From: Dipetalonema caudispina
Taxonomy: Eukaryota; Nematoda; Chromadorea; Rhabditida; Onchocercidae
DNA: 64,000 bases
Assembly (NCBI GenBank): GCA_013365325.1
Contig: JABVXV010000056.1
Coordinates: 124,001-188,000, forward strand
Reading direction: 5' to 3'
The notes under the pieces are model-generated. The model saw only the letters and a program-made list of their open reading frames with translations. It was not told the origin of the DNA and made no database searches. Below, piece after piece: positions 1 to 12,372 of the stretch. Numbering within the stretch: position 1 is the stretch's first letter; every line of letters starts with the position of its first letter. The position numbers were made by a program, and so were the translations under genes.

Positions 1-1292
1 TTAAACAAAGTTAGTCACTGATGGAATTACAGATGATAAAAAGCACCATCTCATTTATCAGATCATAACAAATGAGATAACAAGGATAATAATTATTGTA
101 AGATCTAACAGTTGATCCACTACTCAAGAACGGAACAATCCTAAATAAAATGAAACGATGAAGAGGGAGAGAAAGAGAGAGAGAAGTGAGGAATGTGTAA
201 CCTTGAAAAATGAAAACAAAGATGGGAGGAGTGAAAAAAGGTTGACAAGAAAGGGTATGTGGTAGGTACGAAGCGGAGCCGAACTTTCATGCCATTTAGA
301 AAGATAAAATTAGTCGTTCACTGGCATAATATAGTGGTAGAATTCAACCGAAGTACATCAACAAACCAATGAAAGTTCACAAATGATGTAGAATGGAGAG
401 AGGTACCATCCGTAGGTTGAGGAATTTTGCCTTAAAATTCAGACAATTGCTTGTTTATTTAAAATTCCTTACTTCAAGTGATTCGTCAAGTTAAAGTGAT
501 TATAACTATTAAATGAAGAAAAGCTAAGTAAGAAATATTTCAATAATGAGCAAGGAATTAACGACAAATTAGTATTGGCCTATTATTAAACTTTGAATAA
601 TGGCTAGAAATGGTCACCAATATGCTTTTGATGATCAAAGATAGAGAGAGTATGAAAAGATAATGGTGAATTAAAGAGAAAATAGAAGTGCTAAAACAAT
701 TTCGTACTAGAATCATATACGGAAATAACTTCTGACATAATATTTCCAAGCTTATTAGATAGATTTGGAAATTAAGGCATATTTAAGAATAAATAGGAAA
801 TACTAATTGTGCTTTGCTCGTTTTTTCTTTTTTTTTCAAATCATAGGGTGATCGAAAATTTGAAAATCCCACTGTAAAAAGTTGAAATGTTGAAAAAATA
901 GAGGAAACACTGAAACAGAAAGCAAAACTACTTGCTAAAATAAACTTTCATTCAAATAAACAAAAATGTCTATGTTTTCTGCTCTCACAATAAAATAAAA
1001 TATAAAGAATTAAGATATCCAACATGAATTAATCTATTATTAAAACTAGTTAGACCTAAATTAAGAAAATGGCAACTTAAGTTTTGCTTTCAAAACAGAA
1101 CCTAATATTTATCGTTCAATTAATTTGTAATTAAGCTATAGGTACTTTTATCATAATTATTTCAAACCTTCTCACAAATTAGTCACCACTCACTTAACTT
1201 ATAATTAATGATATGAAACAATAAGAAAAAATGTTTCTGCAAACATTCGCATTATAAAAGTATAGAGATTATACAAACAATCAAATACTGAC
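1..1292. other. left edge: presumed intron of the PLEKHG5-type gene
   Basis: The sequence is AT-rich and no firm exon was seen. On the minus strand an open stretch near 195-285 with an ATG and a CAAG|GTTACA donor-like end was noticed, but it has no acceptor. The DH-PH exons expected for the gene are not here. Confidence 0.4.
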
Positions 1293-4200
1293 CATTTTTG
1301 AGTTGACTAACGAACTCCTCCAAGATGATAAACTATCATCGCTATTTTTCCGGATTGGTTTTGCATCATTGATATCGATATCTACGGATTGTTGGGTTCG
1401 ACTTCGTCCGAATCGTGTCATTCCTTTATGTACTGAAAGTGGAAAAAAAAAAAAAAACGTGAAATTTATGCGGTTTATTGATAAATCTGAATAGAGATAC
1501 AATTAAATATCTAAGCCAATTTCGTAACTAAATTCAAAAATTTTACCGTAAGCATGAAATGCTAATATTTTAGATTTACCAAGAAAATAGAATAACCAAT
1601 TCTAATTCTTTAAATAGTTGATGAAGATGAAAGGTCGGAAAAGACGACAAGTGACTCAAAAGATACAACTCAATAGAAAACCCAAATAATTTTGATCAAC
1701 CTTGATAAGAGTCTAATTCTCAGTTTATTAGCATATAACAATTGGAAGTAAAGCTTTACGAGTTTTTAACAACAAGTGATAACAGCTTTCAACAGTGGAA
1801 AGCAATATCGGTTATGCGCTGATAGCATGATCACTAGCAAATTCTTCATTACGATTTATAATTATATTCTTCCCTCAATCAATTCCTTTTTCTCTTTTTA
1901 TTCTGGCACTATGATAAAGTATCACTAGTTGAAAAAGATTCTTCCCAAAAAAATCCATATTTATCACTATATTTCATGTGTTATCTGATAAAAGAAAATG
2001 GTTCGTTATTTCATCGTTTAGCGAAAAATGTCATTTTATTATCACTAACAATATTTTATTATTTAATTTGAAATAAAAAAAAAAAAAGCTTTGCATTCCA
2101 TTCCAGGAAAGATTGAAATATTAGGAATGAACGGTGGAATATGAAACGATCATGATACTATCGTCAAATTGACGTTAACCTAATCAGTATCATACTTATT
2201 CTCTCACATTGACATTAATACAGACGATACTGATTCTCCATTCCTAATTAATTTACCTTCTAAATAATACTAACGTACATCGTTATTTAATTACTTGATC
2301 ACACTAATAAGATACTACGAAGAAATCAGTGTAATATCTAAAAATCATTAACTAACAGATAGCATACCATAACAAAGTAATTACGACAATGCACAATCTA
2401 CCGGAATCTTTCTACATATATCATCGATACTTCAGTGAAAAAAAGATTTTACTCCTCTAAACGAATTCCAATGGTGCATTAACAGAAGTGTATCAAAATC
2501 ATCTCTTTCCTCCTAAATGTTTCTTGTTAATTGTAAAAAAATTTCTACTTGTTGTTTAAAAAAAAAAAAAAAAAAGAAAAAAATGGTCTTCAGATCACAA
2601 AATAAAAAGTGATGGAAAATTTGCACCTCTCAACGTAATCTGAAAAAAAAAAAGTATTTAAAACTATGAATAAGATTGATTAAGAATATTTATTTAAAAT
2701 TCTTCTTAATCCTTTCATCCATTCATCTCTTTTTTGACAATGGACATTCAACTTTCTATGTTTAGTTTTACCTCTGTTACCACCATTAACAAATTTTTGC
2801 TTTATAAACTTTTTGAAACTTCTCTATACAATATCGCATACATATAATTCATCAATCAATAGATCTTATGGTTTTGAAATTTTGCAAAAAAAAAAGAAAA
2901 AAACAGAAATTTAAAAAATTTTTACAATTTACGGCAGAAAATGGAACTAATTTCTCATAATCGATAAGTTGCAGAAACGTTATGCTTGTTCATTTCCAAT
3001 TAATAGATAAAAAACAATTGAGAGGAAAACAAATAATTACAGATGATTGGGAAGAGCAATTGAGTACATCTAATCAGTATGATGATAATATCATGTATCA
3101 GTGATAGCAAGAAACAATTTCAGGGAAAACAAACTTCTGCAAGTAGAAAACATAGTGGCAGATAATTTGTCATCATCACGAATTTCTTCCTTCTCGTAAA
3201 AAAAGGCATTTTAAAAATTCTTTCAACCAAACTAATTCATTTTAATAAACTTTTCTTTTTCTTGATTAAAAAATAGAAGGTGGTAATTTTAGAAAAGTAA
3301 ACGAAATCTTCCATGCCATTAAATTAGTCTTTCAAACTTTAATCCCAATCAAAAGTAAAAGTAGATGAGCTAAAGGCTTATTAAAAACAACTTATACGTT
3401 TTGTTTGGGTTTGGGAAGATAAATATAGCAACTGATAGCATCACCTATCGTGATGTATCAAACCAATTTATTTTGATAAGCATTTTTAAGAGGGCAAAGA
3501 AAAGAGAAATATAATTTTAAAAAATAAAACAAAATCTTTTACACTATTAAATTAGTGTTCTAAATTTTGTTTCCAAAATTTAAAACAATTACTGATACTG
3601 TTACTATGTAAGGAAATGTTTGTGTAAGAAATTACTTAATTAAAATAATCATTCAAATTCCTCTCCGCGTTTTCACTTACTCCTAGAAATGAAAAAAATA
3701 AAAATTTTCTTCCCCTCTTGCCTGATATTTTTACCAATCAGACAGTTTAATGATTACTGCGCCGATTTATTTAAGCAACACATCATGTGGAATACTACCA
3801 CGCAGTATCACCTATCATGAATTTAATTTATTTCAACAGTTCTATTTCGGCGTTCATTTGTTTCTTCATCATCAGAATATTCGAATTCATCAGCATTCTG
3901 TTGTATTCGATGTGACCCTATTCAAGATGTAACTTTTCTTGATGACAACAAATATTGCCATCGTCTTGCAAGCACAGAATTTAAGACTAATACTTCTATT
4001 CCTTCAGCTATTTTAACCTATAGTCTCTGAAATCAATTCAATAAAGGTAGTATACTCAATTGACAACAAATACAACAAAATAAATACAAAAATTACGGTA
4101 TGGAAATATTACGATAGCTCCACTAAGACAGCATAACTAAATCAAATTGATGAAATTTTCAAACTAAGAAACCGTAATGAAAAACATGATGAAATCATAG

Positions 4201-7200
4201 AAAGCCAAAATGGGAATCAAGATTTTCGATTCAGACTATTTAATGAAGATATAAGATAAGTAACTAATGAGGATATAAGATAGGTGTAATTAATGAAGAC
4301 ATAAAATGAGTTAAATGTCACAGATACTCTAAAACAAAATAATACGGTATCGTAGTATAGTTTATCAAATAACAATGGCGAAATCATAGTAATGATAGAT
4401 CATCAGAAAAAGGAACTAATAAGGAAGACGAATAGAAAGGTTGATTTGATGGGGCGGAAGGAAATTAATTCCCTTCAACCCCAAAAAGTGTAACATTATA
4501 GAATGTTGAATATGACTGATACTATCCCTCTAATATTAGTATTGCTATCTGCCCGACAACATCCGGTTATTAATACTACAATGCAATTTGTGGATGACCT
4601 CGAGGATAATGACAACGCATAGCTTTAATTTACTGCCTCAAAGAAATTGAAATTCTAAAATTATGCAGATTTTGACAAGTTTATTGTTAAATAGTAAACC
4701 TAGTAATTACAATAATTGTAGCATTTATCGGTCAAATTTCAAGGTAAAAAGTGCAATTTTTTGTTGGATTATTTGCTACTAAGAAAAAAAATAAAAAAAA
4801 TAAAAAGAAAATAAAAATGATTGTTTAGTGCATGTGGAAAAAACTCATGAACGGATGATTATTTTAGGCAAAAGCATTAAAGGTTAAGAGTCAAATGATC
4901 AACATATAAATTAAAAGTTTCATTTTTCAAGAAAATATGGTACAAAATTACCTCGTGCAACGATTCGTTGACCGCTAAGGAAATTGGCATCACAATTATC
5001 CGGAAGTGGTGTTCGGGAATTTTCCACGAAAAACAACATTGACGATGGTACTAAGCCACGTTGGCGTAAACGATGTTCTAAACAATCACGAAGTCTCTGT
5101 CCTGGAAATGGCTGTACCTTTTCCGGAATCCCAATCGCACGTCCTGAAAAAGTCGAAAAAATAAGTGATACTGTGTAAGAGGTACGGTAATGAGAATTAG
5201 TACATCGAAAATAACATTCTTCAGCAATTTGGAACGTTACATATGAATGATGTAATACGCGTGGAGATATTCTGCAACAAGTGATCGGTCATCTTTGAAT
5301 GATCATAATTTCCTTCCGTCTCAATTTGTTACCAGTTATGAAATCCCTAATAACTTTATCACTACGATGATAATAAAAATATGCTGGCTATTAAAGATTT
5401 TGATTGAGAACTTTTAAAACCGATATTTTGTTCAAGTTCCCGTAGGTCAGAATATGAACTATCCGCATTTGATCTATTAGTGATTACTGAATGCCAAGTA
5501 TCGATTGAACGTAAGGAACTCAAAATGTCAACTTTAGATCGGTACATTCTAATAGAAGAAAACGAAATTTCAAATTTGTACTTGGGTACTCGATGAAAAC
5601 CCTTTTAAAATGAGGAAGAATTTTTGTGACTAATTATAAAAAAGATTCAATCGCATATTAACCATCTATTAGAAAGTCTTTTTCTTCTCAACCAGCAGGA
5701 AAATCTGCTGTAATATGTACAATAAGAAATTAAAAATGATTTCAAATAATTCGAATGTATGTCATTTGGACAAATCTTCCAGAAATATTTTCCTCTTTTT
5801 AGCTTTGCTGAAAACTTTTTTCATGTAACAATAAATAGAAAGTGATTGATAAATGGTATTCGATCAGTTAAGTTTTAAAAATTTTGTTAATTGAATAAAA
5901 AATACGGAAAGGTTAAACTACGAGTAATACAATACCCACTACTAGAATTATAACTGTCATAACTAGAAATATAATTATTGGATCATAATTAGGATAGGAT
6001 CAGAGTTGTGATATCATTTTCTTCAACGACTGGTATTACGATCTATCAGATTTTACTAATACCGCCATTGCAGAATGACAGGTGGTACAAAAAATGTGTA
6101 ATAAACTTTTGAATAATATTCATGAGAGTATGAGTATTGTCGTGTTATACTCACTGTCAACATTCCCATCTTTCTTCTTCCTTCCAAAAGAATGCTTCTT
6201 TTTTTTAAAGTTAAAGTACAAAATAAGTCAAATTTTAAAATGATAATTTTGGTTTGCACCTTCTGATAATACAAATGTAAAATGCAGCCGTCACGTGAAC
6301 TAAACAAAATAATTCACGTTGTTTAATTTCTGGTACTAGGATTGTTAAATTTATTGAAAACAGCTATTTCGTGGCATTTTTTGTTAAAGTTAATTTTGAA
6401 AATAGATTTTTTGCTATATAAGTTAAATTTATATTTATCGAAGAAGAAAAAAAAAAAAAAAAAACGAAAAAAGAAAGAAAATTAACCATATTCGTCGTAA
6501 TATTCGACATGGAATGCATTGCAATATTCATACCTTCGATCGAGATCCATAGACGGATAACGATTCTGAAATGATAATAATATCATGAAAAACCTATCGC
6601 AACTAATAATACTGTTTGAATCTCTCCCTATAACTTTATAAGCAATTTATGATCCCATAGGGATATGATATGATATCATATCATAGAAATCTTGCAAATG
6701 ACATAATTTTAAATTCAAAGATGAAATGATAATATTTTATATTCATTTTAACTTTAATATCCTCCAAAATGATAATATGGCTCAACATTTTTATAATTTA
6801 AGAAAAAATTTTAAAGAATAATCAAGAAGCTAAATAGTGTCCAAATATGAATAATTATTTAGAATTCTTTTTTTTCCCTTCTCACTTTTTTATTTTGTAC
6901 TTTTTCAGATTTTTATTTTTTTCTTCAACACCCATTCTTTCATTTAACGTTTTTTCCCATTTGTTGTTAAAAACACACTTTTGTTGATACACTCATTGCA
7001 ACGTATCAACAAATACAAACTTATCCATTATTATATGGTCATTCCTCTGGTCATCCGAAATAATTCGATCGCAGTCATTAACCCTGCAGCACTTTTCTAT
7101 CATTTGGTGGAACATTCAGGATTTTAATCTTCTTTCGGTATTACTCTGAGGTTATTAAGCAGGTTTACTGCCGGTTCAAATACCCGATGTAATGCAGGGA

Positions 7201-10200
7201 AAAGTACTGGGTAAGACAGAAATATATACAGACGCACACACATTTCAATTTTAACATAGTGTATTGAACAAAATGAATAATAGGCAATCGTAATAATTAA
7301 AGTTTTGTCAAAAAGGAAATTTACTGCCAACAAATTTCAACAAAATGAAATTTAAAAATGATTAGAAACTCAAACTGAACATTCTTTTTAACTTAAAAGT
7401 CAATATTACTTGAACAAGTAGGCCTTAATGTAGATTGAAAAGTTTGAAAACAGAATGTTCCTGTTTCGCCCATCTCCCGGTATTCGTCTTTTCTCTCTTT
7501 TTTTTCCAAAATGAAAGATATTTGAAAAAAACCGGTTACTGAGGTGTAACCGTTGATTTATAAGATTTCGTATAAATACACATGCACAGACATTTCCAGA
7601 AATAAAAACATAAATCCATCCGTATATCTATATATCAATTTCTGATAATGATAATGATAATAAGTTTGAATGATAAAGAAAAATGAAACGATGAAGGTAT
7701 GCATTCATCTTATCATTTCGCATTCATTATTAAAGTTATAACTAAGGAACCAACTATTCGATAACATTGTTGACAACTGCAACACGAAAAAAAAAAAGGA
7801 AGAAAGAAAGGGAGAAGGAAAGGGAAAGGGAAAGAGAAAGAGAGAGCGAGAAAAAAAAACAAGTGAAATCAAAAGTGAAATATTAACAATGATTACTATG
7901 ATTAATATTGGTAGCAATTAATGATAACTTCATTTCCATGATATTTAGATATCAGTAATAGGAAAAAAAAATTGTCTGGAGACAGCAAAAGAAAAGAATA
8001 AAGTTATGAGATGACAAATTTACCTTCTAACTTACTGTTACAGTATCCTATATAATTATAACTTACTGTTACAGTATCCCTTTCAAATTACTATAATAAT
8101 AAAAAGATGATGATCGAAGGTTATCTGCCTTACACAAATCTCTACAATCAACCACTGAAAAACGGGAATATTTAATACCTAATTTTACTGACTGATCAAT
8201 GAGACCAATCAATCAATCAATTCTTGTATTTGAAAGTATTATGTACCCGTTCTATTTCTTTCTAATGCAATCTACTCAATATACACATCATCAATTCCTC
8301 TCATTTTTGAAGATTCAATTTTCGCAAGCAAAAATTTACAGGGAAAACATAATAGAATTTGAAATCAATATTTTCAACAATATGCAGCGAATGTATATGT
8401 ATGATTTCTACATCCGAATTGTTTGATGGATTATAATTAGCTTGATAAAAGGAATGCTATTCCACTGATGATGATTGTATAATTTGGATTAACATTAAGC
8501 ATTTAAGGAAACCAAAAGTATGAATCATTTCTGCGCATGTCACTTTGCGCCCTGAATTTGAATTCTCTTTAGCTCTCGAAAATGAACATATAATGCATTT
8601 ACATGCAATAGGATTTGTATTTTGTATGTATTTTAAGTTAATATTTTCTGTTTTGGTATATATTAAATGAAATTTCACATTTTGTTTCCACACGTATAGT
8701 ACAATTATCGTACCATTAACTTCTATTCGGAAAAAAATTCCTTTTGATATCAAGAAAAAGTACAAAAATCGTAGGAGGGAAATGAAACGCTATTTCAGTT
8801 GAAAATTGAAATGTTGTGTTTTTGGTTTGATAAGGATGTAACTTTGAAGATAGGAGTAGAAAAATATTCAAGAAATATGGCTCAGTTATTTTCGAATGTG
8901 GGAAATTCTTTAATCTGAGATAAGCTAATATTAATATAACAATCCTCTCCAATTATCGGTGCTAACAGATATGATAAATGCATGATTATAAGTTAAATTT
9001 AATAGTTTTGCAGGTATCATTGATTAAAGAACCATGTACAGACGAATGTATCTCGTATCATTATTACTGATATTGTTAACTTACAAATATTATCTGAAAA
9101 TGAAAGTGTCATATGAATTGTACATATTGTTTAACGCTTCTTCACAGGTAAAACTACCGGTAGCATTTCGAGACTATCATATGTTTATATTTTCTGTGTC
9201 ATATAAAATGCAAATTTATTAATTTCGCTTCGTTCATGCTGAATTCCTGAAAATGATTCGTACAAAATTTAACTAAATTTTATTAAATTTAATCAAAACT
9301 GAATTATCTGATTTAATCCGAACAAATATAACTACCATGTCTAGGCGGAAAATTCACTTCCAACTTTATGTTTTTATACCAATCCATACAATAGTGAATT
9401 ATCCATCAATTCAGTAAATTGCAATATTTCTCTCTCTCTCTCACTCTCCCAGCATATTTGTTGTTATCTATGGGAGCTTATTAAACATTCACAATAACCT
9501 GTTTCCAAATAGGAACAATCTATCATGAAAAATGATTCTGAAATTTCCCGAAAATTTTTGAATTTTTGCATTAAGTTTTATCTAATGTCGAAATTTTTGA
9601 AGCTCTCTCTCACAAGTTAAATTGATTCGAAAATTTGCAGTTTTGAAAAATAAAATTTATTGCTTATCTATCTACTTTCCTGAAAATAAATCTCACTCAT
9701 AATTACTGGGTCTTTTAAATTCAAATACTGTGACAGGTAATCTTGAATTAAAGTAGCATATTATCCATCTATAATTTCAAAAAGAGACAAAAAAAAAAAG
9801 CAAAAATAAAACGAATACGGTATCGTTAATGATCCAACTTTTTTTCTTTTACATCCAAACTTTTGAATTTCTAATCAAAACGACAACAACCGAAAAAAAA
9901 AAAAAAAAAAAAAAGATTAATACCGTGCAAAATTGTATTATCCATATGTGGACAATTTAAAAATGTGACAAAAAAAATGGCCACCTACCGGAATATATTC
10001 CGCACAGTCTGCGCTGAAGCTTTTCATTCGCAATTTCCTATTGCGTTTCATCACACAAAATTTCTAAAATCCCAGAACGATCGACCGACAAGTTTCTTTG
10101 ACAATCATTACGACAAAAAATTTCAATATCAATCATAAAAGTCGAATGAAAGAAGAGCTATTGCGAGAGATAAATGGGAACGAAGTAAAATAAAAAAAGA

Positions 10201-12372
10201 AAAGGCCTCTTTCTTTTTCATTTTTCTTTCTTTGTTAAAATCACCAAAAAATATATGTTTAACAAATTTCCAATTTCTTTATTAAAATATTCACTTTTAA
10301 GATGGAAATTTTTCAAATAATTTTTGTTTTTTCTTTTCCAATAAATTTTGCAAAATATTGTATGTTATAATTTTGACTAATCATTTAATGTGACATCTTT
10401 TTCATCAAAAGTAAACACCTCTATATATTAGATAAATCATTTATATGCGCCACATTTGCCTTATTTATGCGAATTTACTTCTAATTGATCACCACCCTTA
10501 CAAAACTGTTAACATAAAATAAATTTTATCTCATCCTAAAACACAATTTACCCTGTAGCGATAATTTATTCGGTAATTAAGCAGCCGAATTTACTACCCA
10601 AATGAACTCGTTTGATCATTAAACCAGTCGTTTAATTGCTGAACAAATGAGCACTCCCAAACATTGAGACGGAGCAAATAATAATTTTTAAGTTTTCGTT
10701 TCTATATTTTAATATATAGAAACGAAAACTTAAAAAATTAATTGAAAAGAATGCAATTCAATTACTATTCTGTGATAGGCCATAGAATTATCTTTGAAAA
10801 GAAAAAAGGAACTTTAATTTGGTTAAAACTGTAGGGAGATTGCATTACTGAAATTTCGAATCGCATTCTTGTCTAAATCTGAAAAGGTATAGGAATGGAA
10901 GCATTGATTTTTTTCAGAAAACTGAATTTGAAAAGTTGCGGTAGCTATTTATCGTTTTCGTCTAATTTCGATTTTTTTGTTATGTCTTTGTTTTTCTGTC
11001 AACATTTTTTAAGTTGTTCTTAAAATGAGCTTCAGAAATCTTTATCATCCTTAGTTTTTGAAATTTTCGAATCCTTATCAAAACTAAGAGCTGTCTCGTT
11101 TGATAATCTAATTTACTTTCATATTTTACTACATCAGCGAGTAATTTCTTTACATTTTCTCATCGTTCCATTTTGATGAATTCAAAGCAATGCTAATACA
11201 AATATAGCCTAATTGAATAGAAAAAAAAGTAAGTTTGAAGATCAATTCTTCAACTTCAACCACAAAAACTAATGGATACTAAGTTGATTTTAAATTTGCT
11301 TCATTCATTTAATATTTAGTATAACGCCGCGGGTTGAATTATAACAAAAGCTCTAACCGTTCCATCGGAATGTTTGAATAGATTTCTATATAAATTTGGA
11401 TTATTCTGGGAAGTTCGAAATTGTTCGGTAATGATTACCGCTTGAGGAAGTATTATATTTAGTTCGAGTGATTTTAATGACATTTCAATCCCATAAATTA
11501 GCGCGCTGGTGATGATATGATATTTTTTATTGATTTAAGTAAGATTAAATAAAATATAAGCTGCAGAAGTCTAAATGAATTCTAAATGAATCTGAATCCA
11601 TCGTTTTTGAATGAAAGTAACAAATCTTAGTAAGTTAACGAAATTTTCTCCAAAACATGTGCGTAGATGATAAGAACACCAAGAAAGACATAGAAAATAA
11701 ATTACGAGAAAGATGGGAGCTGAAAAAAAAAAAAAAAACCTTATAAAAAGAAAAGAAATTTCCCTTTAAATACAGTGAAGAAAAGAAGGTTGAAAGCTGT
11801 TTGCTTATCATAATTTATCACTTATCATCGTTGTCAGGAGAAGAGGGTATGAAGTGCGAAAATTGTTGTTTTTATCTTAGACGACCGTTATAATCACTTG
11901 TTCCTATTTTTATTTATTGTCATTTTTTATTCGTGAAAGATGCATACAATCAAATTAATCTATTGAATGAAATTTCTTTAAAAAGGTCGAGAAATATAAG
12001 AACTAGCAAGAGTTTGATAACCTTTTCAAGATAGCTATAAGATTTGAAGTAAAACATATTATAGCAGACAAATTGTATTGTTTTACATAGGCTATGCAAC
12101 GTACAGTGCAAGACAAACACATTCAAAAAAAAGAAAGAAAAAAGAAAAAAACGTAAATTAAACGAAAAATGCAATATAGAAGAAAATTTCGGACAATGCA
12201 AATGTAATATTTGTTGGAGTGTATCACTCAATTTGTTAACGCATAATCGTCTAAATTTTACATATTCACTTAACCGAAAAAAAAGAGATAAGCATACCAT
12301 TTGAGCAAACAATTTACGCCGATGTACGCAGGAAAGCGATGGTGTAGTATCAGCGTTAAACATTTTGATCAT
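1293..12372 (-). CDS. PLEKHG5-type Rho guanine nucleotide exchange factor, 5' part (partial)
   Basis: Exons complement(12298-12372, 9989-10063, 6487-6565, 4952-5143, 1293-1432), all phase-compatible, give 187 residues and then a donor (GTCAGT) whose next exon lies beyond or near the left edge. Exon 1 starts at ATG 12372, behind an in-frame stop and a GTGTAG acceptor, so trans-splicing is possible. Residues about 66-142 form a ubiquitin-fold Ras-binding-like domain. Seen motifs are PGQRLRDCLEHRLRQRGL and NSRTPLP, then a closing GQRIVAR. From memory this resembles the RBD of PLEKHG5 (an S/NTPL motif and a similar end). The linker after it is Ser/Arg-rich (RFGRSRTQQS, SSWRSS). Family members activate RhoA through DH-PH domains, which are not in this window. 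The family call is inference from the RBD only; another RBD protein is possible. Confidence 0.6.
3823..3917 (-). CDS. alternative terminal exon of the PLEKHG5-type gene (RBD-only isoform)
   Basis: Behind an acceptor (TTGAATAG) lie two bases plus 31 codons ending in TAA at 3823. They read SHRIQQNADEFEYSDDEETN and then an Arg-rich end, so the tail is first acidic and then basic. It starts in the same phase as the exon at 1293-1432, so the RBD exon can join either one. An AATAAA overlaps the last codons and could serve as poly(A) signal. Used after the RBD, it would give a protein of about 170 residues with the Ras-binding-like domain but no DH-PH. It could instead be a chance open frame; the composition argues for coding. 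Confidence 0.4.
5421..5547 (-). CDS. alternative first coding exon of the PLEKHG5-type gene
   Basis: An ATG at 5547 follows a TCTATTAG acceptor by one base and opens 42 codons of ordinary, non-repetitive composition (MYRSKVDILSSLRS..., ...LRELEQNI). It ends one base into a codon before GTTTTA at 5420. That single G fits the two-base start of the RBD exon (4952-5143), giving ...NIG-RAIGIPEK, exactly the junction phase used by the exon at 6487-6565. A second donor (GTTCTC, 9 bases further on) would also keep frame. It therefore looks like an internal promoter or trans-splice site making a shorter N-terminus directly in front of the RBD. It cannot be an in-line exon after 6487 because the phases differ. 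Confidence 0.5.
6664..6685. repeat. perfect 22-base palindrome
   Basis: TATGATATGAT followed by its exact reverse complement, with no spacer, about 100 bases upstream (minus-strand sense) of the exon at 6487-6565. Confidence 0.85.
8028..8079. repeat. 21-base direct repeat, two copies
   Basis: TAACTTACTGTTACAGTATC plus C occurs at 8028-8048 and again at 8059-8079, a 31-base period. It lies within a PLEKHG5-type intron. Confidence 0.85.
10685..10736. repeat. perfect 23-base inverted repeat with 6-base loop
   Basis: The arms 10685-10707 and 10714-10736 are exact reverse complements around the core AAGTTTTCGTTTCTATAT, separated by TTTAAT. They would form a strong hairpin or cruciform in the intergenic/intron sequence upstream of the 9989-10063 exon. 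Confidence 0.85.

Noticed and set aside
7130..7210. tRNA-like B box (GGTTCAAATACC)
   Set aside because: The T-stem does not pair properly and no acceptor stem or A box was found.
8457..8765. 102-codon minus-strand frame with a Cys-containing end
   Set aside because: Partly protein-like (CKCIICSFSRAKEN), but it has no splice sites, homologue or neighbours. It lies in a RhoGEF intron and is within chance expectation.
11950..12297. Long minus-strand frame continuing past the RhoGEF first exon
   Set aside because: Phe/Leu-rich translation of T-rich intron; a GTATGC donor sits at 12297 where the protein-like part ends.
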